Below, piece after piece: positions 22,715 to 34,385 of a stretch of DNA of 64,000 bases (position 1 is its first letter; the number at the start of each line of letters is the position of its first letter). The position numbers and the translations under genes were made by a program. The stretch is from Thinopyrum elongatum (Eukaryota; Streptophyta; Magnoliopsida; Poales; Poaceae), in contig CM022297.1 of the NCBI GenBank assembly GCA_011799875.1, forward strand, positions 522,625,362-522,689,361, written 5' to 3'. The notes below the pieces were generated by a model that had not been told where the DNA came from, did no database searches, and saw nothing but the letters and a program-made list of their open reading frames with translations.

Positions 22715-24337
22715 TTAATAGTTCGTAGGTTCGTCTTGGTCTAGTAACATGACTTCCAGAACAGGATTACCGTACCACTCTGGTGCGGATCGTGCTCTGG
22801 TTGACCTACGAAGTTCAGTAGTAACTTGATCTGAAGTTTCATGATCATCATCATTAGCTTCCTCTCTTGTTGGTGTAGGCATCATGGGAACAATTTTCTG
22901 TGATGTGCTACTTTCCAATTCGAGAGAAGGTACAATTACCTCATCAAGTTCTACTTTCCTCCCACTCACTTCTTTCGAGAGAAACTCTTTCTCTAGAAAG
23001 GACCCATTCTTAGCAACAAAGATCTTGCCTTCGGATCTGTGGTAGAAGGTGTACCCAATAGTTTCCTTAGGGTATCCTATGAAGATGCACTTCTCTGATT
23101 TAGGTTCGAGCTTATCAGGCTGAAGCCTTTTGACATAAGCGTCGCATCTCCAAACTTTAAGAAACGACAGCTTAGGTTTCTTGCCAAACCATAGTTCATA
23201 CAGTGTCATCTCAACGGATTTAGACGGTGCCCTATTTAACATGAATGTTGCTGTCTCTAATGCATAACCCCAAAACAATAGTGGTAAATCGGTAAGATAC
23301 ATCATAGAACGCACAATATCCAATAAAGTACGGTTACGACGTTCGGACACACCATTACGCTGTGGTGTTCCAGGTGGCGTGAGTTGTGAAACAATTCCAC
23401 ATTGTTTTAAATGAAGGCCAAACTCGTAACTCAAATATTCACCTCCACGATCAGATCGAAGAAACTTAATTTTCTTGTTACGATGATTCTCTACTTCACT
23501 CTGAAATTCTTTGAACTTTTTAAATGTTTCAAACTTGTGTTTCATTAAGTAGACATATCCATATCTACTCAAATCATTTGTAAAGGTCAGAAAATAACGA
23601 TACACACTGCGTGCTTCGACACTCATCGGACCGCATACATCAGTATGTATTATTTCCAATAAGTCATTAGCTCGCTCAATTGTTCCCGAGAACGGAGTTT
23701 TAGTCATCTTGCCCATGAGGCATGGTTCGCAAGTATCAAATGATTCATAATCAAGTGATTCCAAAAGTCCATCTGCATGGAGTTTCTTCATGCGCTTTAC
23801 ACCAATATGACCTAAACGGCAGTGCCACAAGTATGTTTCACTATCATTATCAACTTTGCATCTTTTGGCATCAATATTATGAATATGTGTATCACTACGA
23901 TCGAGATTCAACAAGAACAGACCATTCATCAAGGGTGCACGACCATAAAAGATATTATTCATATAAATAGAACAACCATTATTCTCTGACTTAAATGAAT
24001 AACCGTCTCATAATAAACAAGATCCAAATATAATGTTCACGCTCAACGCTGGCACCAAATAACAATTATTGAGGTCTAAAACTAATTCCGAAGGTAGATG
24101 CAGAGGTAGCGTGCCGACGGCGATCACATCGACCTTGGAACCATTCCCGACGCGCATCGTCACCTCATCCTTAGCCAATCTTCGCTTATTCCGCAGCTCC
24201 TGTTTTGAGTTACAAATATGAGCAACCGAACCGGTATCAAATACCCAGGCGCTACTACGAGCATTAGTAAGGAAAACATCAATAACATGTATATAAAATA
24301 TACCTTTGTTCACTTTGCCATCCTTCTTATCCGCCAA
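22715..24337 (-). pseudogene. Copia-2 protease and integrase
   Basis: The protease part (24337-24008) keeps DTGSVAHIC. A TGA at 24005-24007 separates it from the integrase frame (23962-22715), which retains the three acidic catalytic positions in HTDVCGP, LRSDRGGEY and VSERRNRT and the zinc-finger residues around HCRLGHIG...CEPC. A stop at 22715-22717 cuts the link to reverse transcriptase. This is the best-preserved integrase in the window. Confidence 0.9.
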
Positions 24338-25141
24338 ATACTTGGGGCAGTTCTGCTTCCAGTGACCACTCCCTTTGCAGTAGAAGCACTCAGTTTAGGG
24401 CTTAGGTCCAGCTTTGGGTTTCTTCCCGGGAGCAGCAACTTGCTTGCCATTCTTTTTGAAGTTCCCTTTCTTTCCCTTGCCTTTTTTCTTGAAACCAGTG
24501 GTATTGTTAACCATCAACACTTGATGCTCCTTCTTGATTTCTACCTCCGCGGTCTTAAGCATTGCGAAGAGCTCAGGAATCGTTTTCGTCATCCCTTGCA
24601 TATTATAGTTCATCATGAAGCCTTTGTAGCTTGGTGGCAGTGATTGAAGAACTCTGTCAATAACACAATCAACTGGAAGATCAACTCCCAGCTGAGTCAA
24701 GTGGTTATGATACCCAGACATTTTGAGTATGTGTTCACTGACAGAACTGTTCTCCTCTATCTTGCAGCTATAGAACTTGTTGGAGGCTTCATATCTCTCA
24801 ACCCGGGCATTTGCTTGAAATATTAACTTCAACTCTTGGAACATCTCATATGCTCCATGATGTTCAAAATGTCTTTGAAGTCCCGGTTCTAAGCCGTAAA
24901 GCATGGCACACTGAACTATAGAGTAGTCATCAGATCGAGCCTGCCAGATGTTCATAACGTCTGCATCAGCTCCTGCAGCAGGTCTGTCACCTAGCGGTGC
25001 ATCAAAGACATAATTCTTCTGTGTAGCAATGAGGATAATCCTCAAGTTATGGACCCAGTCCGTGTAGTTGCTACCATCATCTTTCAACTTAGCTTTCTCT
25101 AGGAACGCATTAAAATTCAGGGGAACGGTAGCACTGGCCAT
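24338..25141 (-). pseudogene. Copia-2 gag
   Basis: Start ATG at 25141, open for about 250 codons to a TAG at 24395-24397. The zinc knuckle (CFYCKGSGHWKQNC) lies just beyond this stop, so the frame is cut between the basic region and the knuckle. Gag forms the virus-like particle in Copia elements. Confidence 0.88.
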
Positions 25142-26379
25142 TGATCTACAACATAGATATGCAAATACTATCAGGACTAAGTTCATGATAAATTAAGTTC
25201 AATTAATCAAATTACTAATGAACTTCCACTTAAATTAGCATCCCTCAAGTTATCTAAGTGATACATGATCCAAATCAACTAAACCATGTCCGATCATCAC
25301 GTGAGATGGAGTAGTCTTCAATGGTGAACATCTTCATGTTGATCATATCTACTATATGACTCATGTTCGACCTTTCGGTCTCCAGTGTTCCGAGACCATG
25401 TCTGTACATGCTAGGCTCGTCAAGTTTAACCCAAGTATTCCGCGTGTGTAAATCTGGCTTACTCCCGTTGTATGTGAACGTAGAGTCTATCACACCCGAT
25501 CATCATGAGGTGCTTCGAAACGGCGAACTTTAGCAAAGGTGCATACTCGGGGAGAACACTTTTATCTTCAAATTTAGCGAAGGGATCATCTTATAATGCT
25601 ACCGCCGTTCTAAGCAAAATAAGATGCATAAAAGATAAACATCACATGCAATCAAACTATGTGACATGATATGGCCATCATCATCTTGTGCTTTTGATCT
25701 TCATCTCCAAAGCATCGTCATGATCTCCATCGTCACCGGCTCGACACCTTGATCTCCATCGTTGCGCCGGGGTCGTCTCGCCAACTATTGCTTCTACAAC
25801 TATTGCTAACGCATAGCGATAAATTAAAGCAATTACATGGCGTTTGCATTTCATACAATAATCAAGAGATAACCCAAAGGCTCCTGCCGGTTGTCGATAT
25901 TATAAAACATGATCATCTCATGCAACAACGTATATCACATCACATCTTGACCATATCACATCACATCATGCCCTGCAAAAACAACTTAGACATCCTCTAC
26001 TTTGTTGTTGCAAGTTTTACGTGGCTGCTACGGGTTTCTAGCAAGAACCGTTCTTACCTACGGCAAAAACCACAACGGAGATATATCAAGTTTGTTGTTT
26101 TAACCTTCTTTAAGGACCGGCCATAGTCAAATTCGATTCAACTAAAGTAGGAGAAACAGACACCCGCCAGCCACCTTTCTGTAAAACAAGTTGCATTTCA
26201 GTCGGTGGAACCGGTCTCATGTACGTGGACATGTAAGGTTGGTCCGGGCCGTTTCATCCCACAATACCACCGAATCATAATAAGACGTTGGTGGTAAGCA
26301 GTATGACTATCACCGCCCACAACTCTTTGTGTTCTACTCGTGCATATCATCTACGCATAGACCTGGCTCATGATGCCAC
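25142..26379 (-). other. Copia-2 untranslated leader with primer-binding site
   Basis: About 1.2 kb between the 5' LTR and gag. Next to the LTR the minus strand reads TGGCATCATGAGCCAGG, a mutated tRNA-iMet primer site. It contains the 72-codon reading frame at 25275-25493 listed separately. Confidence 0.75.
25275..25493 (-). CDS. 72-codon leader ORF of Copia-2 (hypothetical)
   Basis: The protein begins MIDSTFTYNG and ends DDRTWFS. The same frame, same length and same ends occur in the Copia-3 leader (38975-39193). The two proteins differ at about 16 of 72 positions without a frameshift or stop. No domain is recognised. It lies upstream of gag, so it could act as an upstream ORF that affects gag translation; this is inference. 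It may also be a chance frame kept by recent common origin. Confidence 0.4.
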   Translation of the reverse strand: MIDSTFTYNGSKPDLHTRNTWVKLDEPSMYRHGLGTLETERSNMSHIVDMINMKMFTIEDYSISRDDRTWFS

Positions 26380-28107
26380 TGTAGGGAAACGTTGCATGAA
26401 AAACAAAAAAAATTCTACGCACACGCAAGATCTATCCATGGAGATGCATAGCAACGAGGGGGAGAGTGTATCTACGTACCCTCGTAGACCGTAAGCGGAA
26501 GCGTTTGACAACGTGGTTGATGTAGTCGAACTTCTTCGCGATCCAATCGATCGAGTACCAAACGTACGACACCTCCGCTTTCAGCACACGTTTAGCTCGG
26601 TGACGTCCACACCTTCTTGGTCCAACAAGACGGCGAGGTAGTGGATGTGTTCCGGCAGCACGACGGCGTGGTGACGGTGATGGTGATGCTATCTTCGCAG
26701 AGCTTCACCTAAGCACTACGAAAATATGACCGAGGGTGTAAACGGTGGAGGGGGGCGCCGCACACGGCTAAGAGATTGTCGTGGTTATGTGTGGCGCTCT
26801 CCTCCCACATATATATAGGTGGGGGGAGAGGGGAGAGGCCAAGGGGCGCCCCAAGTAGGGTCGAATCCTACTTGGGGACTTCCCCAAGCCGCGCCCCCTG
26901 CCTTATTTGAGTGCGGGAGGAAGGCAGGGAGAGGTGGCGCCCCCCCCCCCCCCCCCTTTCCTTTCTCTCACGAGGAGGGAAAGGCAGGAGGGGCCATCCC
27001 TCGTCTTTCGTTCCCCTAGGGCCGGCCAGCCAAGGAGAGGGGCGCACCAGCCCCCTAGTGGGCTGGTCTGTCCCCTCCTTTGGCCCATTAGGTCCATACA
27101 CTTCCCGGGGGTGTCCGGAACCCCTTCCGGTGCCATGATGACTACCCGGTGCACTCCAAAACTCTTCCGGTGTCTGAATACTATCGTCCGTGATCTCATC
27201 CGGGACTCTGAACAACATTCGGTCACCAAATCATATAACTCATATAACACTATATCGTCAACGAACGTTAAGCGTGCGGACCCTACGGGTTCGAGAACTA
27301 TGTAGACATGACTGAGACACCTCTCCGGTCAATAACCAATATCGGAACCTGGATGCCCATATTGGTTCCTACATATTCTACGAAGATCTTTATCGGTCGA
27401 ACCGTTATGACAACATACGTAATTCCCTTTGTCTGTCGGTATGTTACTTGCCCGAGATTCGATCGTCGGTATCTCTATACCTAGTTCAATCTTGTTATCG
27501 GAAAGTCTCTTTACTCGTTCCGTAATACATTACCTCGTAACTAACTCCTTAGTCATTTGCTTGCAAGCTTATGATGTGTATTACCGAGAGGGCCCAGAGA
27601 TACCTCTCCGATACTCGGAGTGACAAATCATAATCTTGATCTATGCCAACTCAACAAACACCTTCGAAAATACCTGTAGAGCATCTTTATGATCACCCAG
27701 TTATGTTGTGATGTTTGATAGCACATAAGGTATTCCTCCGGTATTCGGGAGTTGCATAATCTTATAGTCGAAGGAATATGTATTTGACATGAAGAAAGCA
27801 ATAGCAATAAACTGAACGATCATTATGCTAAGCTAACGGATGGGTCTTGTCCATCACATCATTCTTCTAATGATGTGATCCCGTTATCAAATGACAACAC
27901 ATGTCTATGGTTAGGAAACCTTAACCATCTTTGATCAGCGAGCTAGTCTAGTAGAGGCTTACTAGGGACACGGTATTTGTTTATGTATTTACACATGTAT
28001 TTAAGTTTTCGATCAATACAATTATAGCATGAATAATAAACCTTTATCATGAATAAGGAAATATAAAATAACAACTTTATTATTGCCTCTAGGGCATATT
28101 TCTTTCA
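26380..28107 (-). repeat. LTR-d: 5' LTR of Copia-2, other LTR subtype
   Basis: 1728 bases, TGTAGGGAAAC...TTTCTTTCA. The outer ~100 bases and the half nearest 28107 resemble LTR-a to LTR-c, but the part around the promoter is of the LTR-e/f/g type: a TATATATA box at 26810-26817 and a palindrome around 26853-26877 built on CAAGTAGG / CCTACTTG. Confidence 0.92.
26940..26956 (+). repeat. C17 homopolymer in LTR-d
   Basis: Seventeen consecutive C in the GC-rich middle of the LTR. Confidence 0.9.
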
Positions 28108-28547
28108 ACATGTTGATTCAGAAAAGTAATGGTCAGAGTGGCGGCCTAGCTGTGTTTTGGCGGAATGGTTTGCAAATCAAGGGTGGGTGGTGCTCGAGGT
28201 ACCACATTGACATGGAAATTAAGGAGGAGGATGGCTTTGAGTGGAGGTTTACAGGGGTGTATGGAGAATCTAAAATGGATGAAAAGGGGATGACGTGGCG
28301 CCTCTTAAGGACCCTAAAAAACCATAGTAACAAGCCTTGGCTAATGGCGGGGGACTTCAATGAAATTTTGCTGCAATGTGAAAAGGAGGGTGGGGTGGAC
28401 CGATCCCAAACTGCGATGGACAATTTCAGAGATGCTTTGGAGGAGTGTGATTTGCATGATCTGGGTTTTGCAGGCGACCCGTTCACGTGGAGGAACCATA
28501 ATCATGAGTCAGCATGCTATATCAAAGAGAGACTGGATAGGTTGTAG
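28108..28547 (+). pseudogene. LINE ORF2 endonuclease fragment
   Basis: About 145 codons with the motifs GGLAVFWRNG, WLMAGDFNEI (the GDFN motif of the exonuclease-endonuclease-phosphatase fold) and FTWRN. The N-terminal part is missing and a TAG ends the frame at 28545-28547. Degenerate sequence with stops follows to 28817. Confidence 0.85.
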
Positions 28548-28817
28548 CTACGCCTAACAGGTGTAAAAAATTTCCAAGCTACAAAGTGGTGCATGGGGAT
28601 CCTCGGCACTCAGACCATCAGCCCTTAACGATACATATTGAAGCTGAACCAAGGCACAAGAAAAGGGGTGGAGGGGTTAAACAGTTTCGGTTCGAAGCAA
28701 AATGGCTTGAGGAGGACCGGTGCAGCACGGTTGTGGAGAATGCTTGGGGGAGGGAGGTGAATGGGAGAGGTGCATCAGTTGCAGAAGCTATGAAAGGAGT
28801 GGCCCGAGACCTGAGGA

Positions 28818-30887
28818 TTGGAGTTCTTTCTGTCTAGGAGATTTGGAGAAGAGGATAGCAAGGCAAAAAAAGAATTGGAGGCCTGGCGGAGGAAAACTAT
28901 ATCACAGGACATGGTCAGTAGGGAGCACCTCTTGAGGTATAAGTTTCGTTTAGAGCATCAACGTGACATGTACTATAACCAAAGAGCCCATGTTACCTGG
29001 ATGGAGAGGGGAGACAAGAACACGTCTTACTTCCAAGCTTATGCTTCAGCTAGAAAAAAGATGAACCGGTTAGAGAAATTAAAGAAGGAAAATGGTGATG
29101 TGGTGGAGACAGAAGAAGAGATGGCGGCGGTGATTACTAATTATTTTACTTCTCTCTTTTCACCACAGGAGTGTGATCGAATGGACGAGCTTCTTGATCG
29201 GGTTCCTTCCCGGGTGACCGGGGCCATGAATGAATTCCTCACCAGGGAGTTCACTTCAGTGGAGGTGAAGGATGCTCTTGATAGCATTGAAGACCTTAAA
29301 GCTCCGGGAAGTGATGGCATGCCGGCGGTGTTTTTCAAGAAACATTGGGATACTGTGGGGGAGAAGGTCACAACCGAACTGCTGAATGTACTGCAGGGTG
29401 GAGAGATGCCGAGTTCATGGAACGACACTTGTGTCACACTAATACCCAAGGTACGGAAGCCGGACAAAATGAAGGACCTCCGACCTATTAGTCTTTGTAA
29501 TATTGTCTACAAATTGGTCTCCAAAGTACTCTCAAACCGACTGAAATCCATTTTGCCTGAAATTATTTCTCCAAATCAGAGTGCTTTTGTACCCGGACGG
29601 CTCATTACGGACAACATCTTGCTTGCTTATGAAGTGACTCATTATATGCAGAATAAAAGGTCAGGCTCAGTTGGGTGTGCTGCCCTAAAGCTAGATATGA
29701 GTAAAGCATATGATAGAGTGGAGTGGCACTTCTTGGAAAAAATGATGCAGAAGATGGGCTTTGATGAGGGCTGGGTGGCTACAATTATGAAGTGTGTCAC
29801 ATCGGTGAAGTGCCGTTTCAAGTTCAATGGCATCCTCACGGAGGAAGTGATACCAGGTAGAGGACTGCGACAAGGGGATCCGATCTCCCCTTACCTCTTT
29901 TTAATCTGTGCAGAAGCTTTCTCTAGTTTGTTGAACACGGCTGAAATTAATGGACGGTTGGAAGGAATTAAAGTGTGTCGGGATGGCCCAAGTTTTAACC
30001 ATCTACTGTTTGCAGATGACTCGCTAATTCTTCTAAAGGTGAATGAAGAAAGTCCGCATCATTTGCAAAATATCCTTTCTCTCTATGAGGTTTGCTCGGG
30101 ACAGACTATAAATGTTGATAAATTGTCCATTATGTTTAGTAAGAACACCAAGCAACGTGATAAAACTCGTATGATGCAGCAACTTGGGCTTAGGAGTGAA
30201 GCTAGGAATGAGAAATACCTTGGTCTCCCTGTGTATGTGGGACAGTCCAGGACCAAGGTTTTTGCTTACCTGAAGGATCGCATCTGGGAACGTATCCAAG
30301 GATGGATGGAGAAGCTTCTGTCAAAGGTTGGGAAAGAAATTCTGATTAAGGCCTGTGCCCAAGCTATCCCAATCTTTGCAATGTCGTGTTTTGATCTAAC
30401 AAAAGGCCGTTGTGAGCAGATTAATCACATGATTGGGAGATATTTCTGGGCGCAACAAGAGAATGAAAATAAAGTGCACTCGATTAGTTGGGAGAAGTTG
30501 GCTCTAGCAAAGGAGGATGGAGGCCTTGGCTATAAAGATCTCTATTCCTTTAATATGGCCATGCTCGCTAAACAGGGATGGGGGCTTCTTACGAACTCTT
30601 CGTCGTTATGTGCAAGGGTGTTGCGAGCGAAGTATTACCCCTATGGCGATCTGTTACAAGCAAAACCAAAAGAGGGCATCTCTTACACTTGGAGGAGTAT
30701 CTTAAAGGGAGTGGAGCTGTTAAGAGAAGGAGTAATTAGAAGAGTGGGTGATGGCACATCCATTCAGATCTGGACAGATCCGTGGGTGCCACGGAAATGG
30801 TCGAGAAGCCTCATCACGCCTAAGGGTCGTTCGATATTACAAACTGTTGATGAGTTGTTTGATCCTTACTCAGGTACGTGGAATTGA
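28818..30887 (+). CDS. LINE reverse transcriptase (open 689-codon remnant of ORF2)
   Basis: Open for 689 codons. Recognisable blocks: LIPKVRKPDKMKDLRPISL, then LDMSKAYDRVEW (first catalytic Asp, near 29695), RQGDPISPYLF, and LLFADDSLIL (catalytic Ala-Asp-Asp, near 30010). The C-terminal thumb-like part runs to TYSWRS-type sequence and then meets an internal deletion near 30880. The first Met is arbitrary, since the real ORF2 starts upstream of the endonuclease. The enzyme would copy LINE RNA at a nicked target; without a full endonuclease this copy should not be autonomous. Confidence 0.8.
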   Translation: MEFFLSRRFGEEDSKAKKELEAWRRKTISQDMVSREHLLRYKFRLEHQRDMYYNQRAHVTWMERGDKNTSYFQAYASARKKMNRLEKLKKENGDVVETEEEMAAVITNYFTSLFSPQECDRMDELLDRVPSRVTGAMNEFLTREFTSVEVKDALDSIEDLKAPGSDGMPAVFFKKHWDTVGEKVTTELLNVLQGGEMPSSWNDTCVTLIPKVRKPDKMKDLRPISLCNIVYKLVSKVLSNRLKSILPEIISPNQSAFVPGRLITDNILLAYEVTHYMQNKRSGSVGCAALKLDMSKAYDRVEWHFLEKMMQKMGFDEGWVATIMKCVTSVKCRFKFNGILTEEVIPGRGLRQGDPISPYLFLICAEAFSSLLNTAEINGRLEGIKVCRDGPSFNHLLFADDSLILLKVNEESPHHLQNILSLYEVCSGQTINVDKLSIMFSKNTKQRDKTRMMQQLGLRSEARNEKYLGLPVYVGQSRTKVFAYLKDRIWERIQGWMEKLLSKVGKEILIKACAQAIPIFAMSCFDLTKGRCEQINHMIGRYFWAQQENENKVHSISWEKLALAKEDGGLGYKDLYSFNMAMLAKQGWGLLTNSSSLCARVLRAKYYPYGDLLQAKPKEGISYTWRSILKGVELLREGVIRRVGDGTSIQIWTDPWVPRKWSRSLITPKGRSILQTVDELFDPYSGTWN

Positions 30888-31759
30888 TATTGATGGCCTC
30901 TGTCCAATGTGCGAGAGACTCGACGAAGATGGAGCTCACCTGCTGGTAAAATGTAAAGAAGTGCGGAAGATTTGGGCCAGCCTGAGCATGAATGAGGAGA
31001 GGGAAAGGCTTGCTGAATGTACTGGACCAAAGGATTTCCTCCATTGCCTGCTCAGCTGGGACGATGCAAAGCAAATAGTATTATGCATCTCGCTTTTGTG
31101 GACATGGTGGCTGACCCGAAATAAGGTTAATGCCGGAGAAAAGAAATTTAATTTGGACGAGACTCTGTACCAAATACGGAGGACTGCAGGGGACTATGAA
31201 TTGTTTTGCCTGAAAAAACATAAGCCTTCCGTGGCGGTGAGATCACGATGGGAGCCTCCTGTTGATGATATGCTTAAGATCAATCAATGTTGATGGCAGT
31301 TTCTTGCCGGACTCGAGAGCGGGGGGCTGGGGCTTTGTCATCAGGGATAACATGGGTGATGTGGTGGGCTCAGGAGCAGGAAAGTTGTGGTTTCTTCAGG
31401 ATGCTTTGCAGGCGGAGGCGGAGGCGGAGGCGTGTCTACAAGCAATCCTGCAGGCTGCTCAAAATTGGGGCATGACGAGGATCATTGTTGAAACTGATGC
31501 ACAAGAGCTGATGAGGGCCATCACATCGACAGACCAAGACCTGGGGCCTAATGGTGTTCTTTTCCGTGAGATTAAAGCGTATCTGGTGTTGCACTTTTGC
31601 TTGTTTAAAATTCAGTACTGTCCTAGATGTTGTAATAAGACTGCGGACGCCTTTAATTTGCTGCGTTTGGTACGAAGATGGACGTCGATCCCCAAGCCGT
31701 TTGGCCGGGCCTTCGTTCGGGACTTGGTAGCCAGCGATGTTGCTGGGTTTTCTATTTAA
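30870..31759 (+). pseudogene. LINE ORF2 C terminus: zf-RVT segment and RNase H
   Basis: After the deletion near 30880 the reading shifts to a CPMCERLDEDGAHLLVKC motif (zf-RVT type), open in 30748-31293. A second frame (31262-31759) holds a plant-type RNase H (RVT_3): VDGSFLPD, an acidic QAEAEAEAC helix and IVETDAQ, which supply the expected acidic residues. A frameshift lies in the 31262-31293 overlap. A (GGAGGC)n run at 31411-31432 lengthens the Ala-Glu stretch. Confidence 0.82.
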
Positions 31760-31793
31760 TGGAAAGAAGTGTTTCCATGTCAAAAAAAAAAAA

Positions 31794-32327
31794 TTAGAGA
31801 GAGTTGATCTTCGGCTACAGCAGCAACCAAGAGTTCATCTTCGTTCGTGGACGAAAAAGAGACTTTTCGGTCAGGGTGTGGGCGAAGATTGACTCTTCTT
31901 TCCACACCTGAATCCATGTACGTACTAGATATTGTAATAAAAAAATAAAAAGAGGTTTTAAAAATGTATAGTTTTTTAGATCAGAGGAGAACCACGGCAC
32001 GTACGCATTTGTGGCCCTAACGGTGACCATCGCGTGATTAGTGACCACTCGTACGGTGAGAAAGGAGTACTAGTTGATTAATTAACTAAGGCCAGCTGTT
32101 CCTTTTGGAAGTGAGCATCGTGTCTCTTTCCCACCAAAAAGCCAAAGCCTAGTAGAGCACGTCGAGCGATCGACACTAGTAGATTAGTACTATCTAGCTA
32201 GCCAGACTGTTGTAAGAAAAAAAGGGCTAATCTAGCCAGACCCACGGTTTGGTTTCGGTCCCTAGCTGCTGCCTGCCTGCTAATAGGATATGAATCATGG
32301 CCAAGCCGATCTAATCCTAATCCTTCC
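31794..32327. other. Unassigned sequence between LINE and SINE
   Basis: No supported gene, RNA or repeat boundary. An A-rich stretch at 31938-31970 is the only notable composition feature. Confidence 0.5.
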
Positions 32328-32349
32328 AGATAAAGCGGGCCCTGCGAAT

Positions 32350-32645
32350 CAACATGTGGTTGGATGGTTAAAGGAACTGTGGTATCCCTAGCCCATCAGG
32401 GTTCAAACCCTGGTGCTCGCATTTATTCCTGGATTTATTTCAGGATTTTCGGCGATGCGCATTCAGTGGGAGGAGACGTTCCCGTCGACGACGAGGTGCC
32501 TACGGTGATTTCGTAAATTTCAAGATGATATGCCGGCTCAGTCTTTCGGAGATGCTCATAGCGATAGGGTGTGCGTGTGTGCCTTCATAGTGATGAGTGT
32601 ATGCGTGTGTATATGAGCGATTGCGTTGTACTGTGTAAAAAAAAA
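32350..32645 (+). mobile_element. tRNA-derived SINE (Au-like) with target duplications
   Basis: A 296-base element with an RNA polymerase III B box GGTTCAAACCC at 32400-32410, an A-box-like TGGTTGGATGG upstream and an A-run at the 3' end (32637-32645). It is bracketed by a 22-base direct repeat at 32328-32349 and 32646-32667 that matches at 20 of 22 positions. The sequence resembles Triticeae Au-type SINEs (recognition, not a search). The two mismatches suggest an old insertion. Confidence 0.88.
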
Positions 32646-32667
32646 AGATAAAGCAGGCCCTGCCAAT

Positions 32668-33851
32668 ACAAAAAGAAAAAAAAAACTCTCCACACACTGG
32701 CCGGCCGGGCCGGCCAGCTCCGCCGCGGCCAATGTAGTAAGTGCAGACCGCCGCGGTCGCCGGCCGGCGCGCGCGGTAGCTGGAATCGGACAAATGCCAC
32801 GGCGAAGGAACCTAGTAGGTTTTTTCCCTCTGAAATAAATAAACGGGCCGACCGGGCTGATGCTGTACCTTATAGTACTATATATATGTACTACATACAT
32901 GTCACGTGTGAATACCTTATACATGTACACGGGACAAATACTCTTGTTTGAAGAATACTGTTTTGGCTTCAGGGGTCAAGGCTAAACAATTGTGAGTAGG
33001 CCGGTCGCGCCGCGCGTGCCGAGCAAGCCCGGAGACCGCTATCGTTTTTCCTCCCGTACTGAAACCTAGCCGCTGCCACCAGGAGAGCCGCTCCTTCTCG
33101 CGCCGTCTTCCGGTGGCTCTCCTCCACCGGCGATCTTTTGGTCGTCGGTGGTGAGGGGGGTTGCATGTTTTAGCTTTAGGTTTTAGGACCCAAGAAGCTT
33201 AGGGTTTTGGATCGTTCGACGTCTTGGCTTCGGCGGCGGCGACGGCGATGCTGAATAAAGAAGTTCCGGGTTCTTCTCCGGTGAGGCGATCGTCTCTATT
33301 ATCGATGAAGGATCTAGGAACCAGCCTGTTCAAGCGGGTATGTTGTGGCGGCGGCATCATCCTTGTGGTGGACATGTGTCCTCGGGCTCCGCCGTTGTGA
33401 CGGCGTCTGCTCGAACGTCAGCGCGGAGTTTGGGAGGTAGTTGAGGAGCGGATGAAGATTGTGGTCTGCATCGATGACATCTGGAAGACGGAACGTGTGC
33501 TGGGCTCGTGGTTCATGGATGGCATGTATGGTTTCCTCCTCCGACGTCTTAGTTATGTGGGGGTGCCAGATCTGGAGTTCCATGGCGTGTCCGGGGTGTT
33601 GCCCCGGTCTAATTCGTTCAACGGTAATGGTTTCGTCTTTGGCGAGCCACCTTGGAGGTCCGCAAAGCTGCATATCAGCGATGGAGCCGCGTCGAGCTCG
33701 GGTGAGAAGGTGATCCGTCATTTTTTCTTTCGGCGGCTACCATGATGGTGCCGGAGGCAGGTGATGGGCGTTGGTGTCAAGCTCAGAGATATTCCGTTGT
33801 CTTTTCAGTTTTGTCATGTCGGTCTTTATGTAACTTATACTTTAATCTTTA
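32668..33851. other. GC-rich unassigned sequence up to the Helitron
   Basis: It contains CCGG-rich blocks near 32700-32780 and a GC-rich region at 33000-33770 with short open frames on both strands but no recognised domain. The end of the stretch (33780-33851, ...GTCGGTCTTTATGTAAC...) looks like the 3' tail of a LINE-type element, which I cannot confirm. Confidence 0.4.
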
Positions 33852-33883
33852 CTAGTTGAGTGCCTGTGCGTTGCCACGGGCCG
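33852..33883 (-). repeat. Helitron 3' terminus with hairpin
   Basis: Minus strand CCCGTGGCAACGCACAGG can form a short stem with one mismatch (CCCGTG against CACAGG), followed 7 bases later by the terminal CTAG. Hairpin spacing and CTAG end are those of grass Helitrons. Confidence 0.75.
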
Positions 33884-34385
33884 CCAACGCTGATCCAACT
33901 TTGCTAGTTGTCTCACTGTTATCGACGAACCTACAATAAGCCCTCTTGTGGCCCTAACAGCCCCTCCTGCTTAAAGCGCTCATCCCATAAAATAGTATGA
34001 TACCTTCTTCCCTATACAATGTATAGTTAAACCAAATAAATGCGACTCAAACTTGAATTCCAGATATACCTATTTAGCATCATGACTTAAAAAAAGTATC
34101 CCCATGTTCTTAATCAAATTTCGTATAGCTTGAGGGATATTGTTCACCAAGAGAAAAATGTGCTCACAGTGCCACAAAACAATAAATTTAGGCATGGAGA
34201 TCTTGAGTTATAGGCATAGTTATAAAAATGTCTTGTACTCCACAAGGATGAGTCCCGCAGAAGAAGAAAAAACAAGAATTTACGTGTTGTATGGTGCTTA
34301 TTACTACATTGCGACAAATATTAAATCATCAAACCACTGTACATAGTGAACTTTCGAAAGCTTGACATATTAAAATTAAATCAAA

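Larger units (their letters stand above)
19410..28107 (-). mobile_element. Copia-2: Angela/BARE-1-type element with mismatched LTRs
   Basis: 8.7 kb, the usual full length, with all Copia domains in order on the minus strand and both LTRs (19410-21128 and 26380-28107). The flanks are CGCAA (left) and ACATG (right), so there is no target duplication, and the two LTRs are of different subtypes. The element as it stands is therefore probably a recombination product rather than a single insertion. Confidence 0.88.
28108..31793 (+). mobile_element. 5'-truncated, internally deleted L1-type LINE
   Basis: In order: the end of an apurinic-type endonuclease, a long reverse transcriptase, a zf-RVT-like Cys/His segment, an RNase H domain and a 12-base poly-A tail (31782-31793). 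This is the ORF2 order of plant L1 LINEs. ORF1 and the start of the endonuclease are missing, because similarity begins exactly at the end of LTR-d. No target duplication can be checked, as the 5' end is lost. Confidence 0.9.

Noticed and set aside
28083..28107. Start of the LINE endonuclease frame at 28083
   Set aside because: The first eight codons are LTR-d sequence read through by chance; LINE similarity starts at 28108.
32357..32410. tRNA gene
   Set aside because: B box and A box are present but no cloverleaf closes, and poly-A and target duplications identify a SINE.
33452..33745. 97-codon plus-strand ORF before the Helitron
   Set aside because: No domain; both strands are open in this GC-rich stretch. 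It may be LINE-like 3' sequence, but this cannot be shown here.
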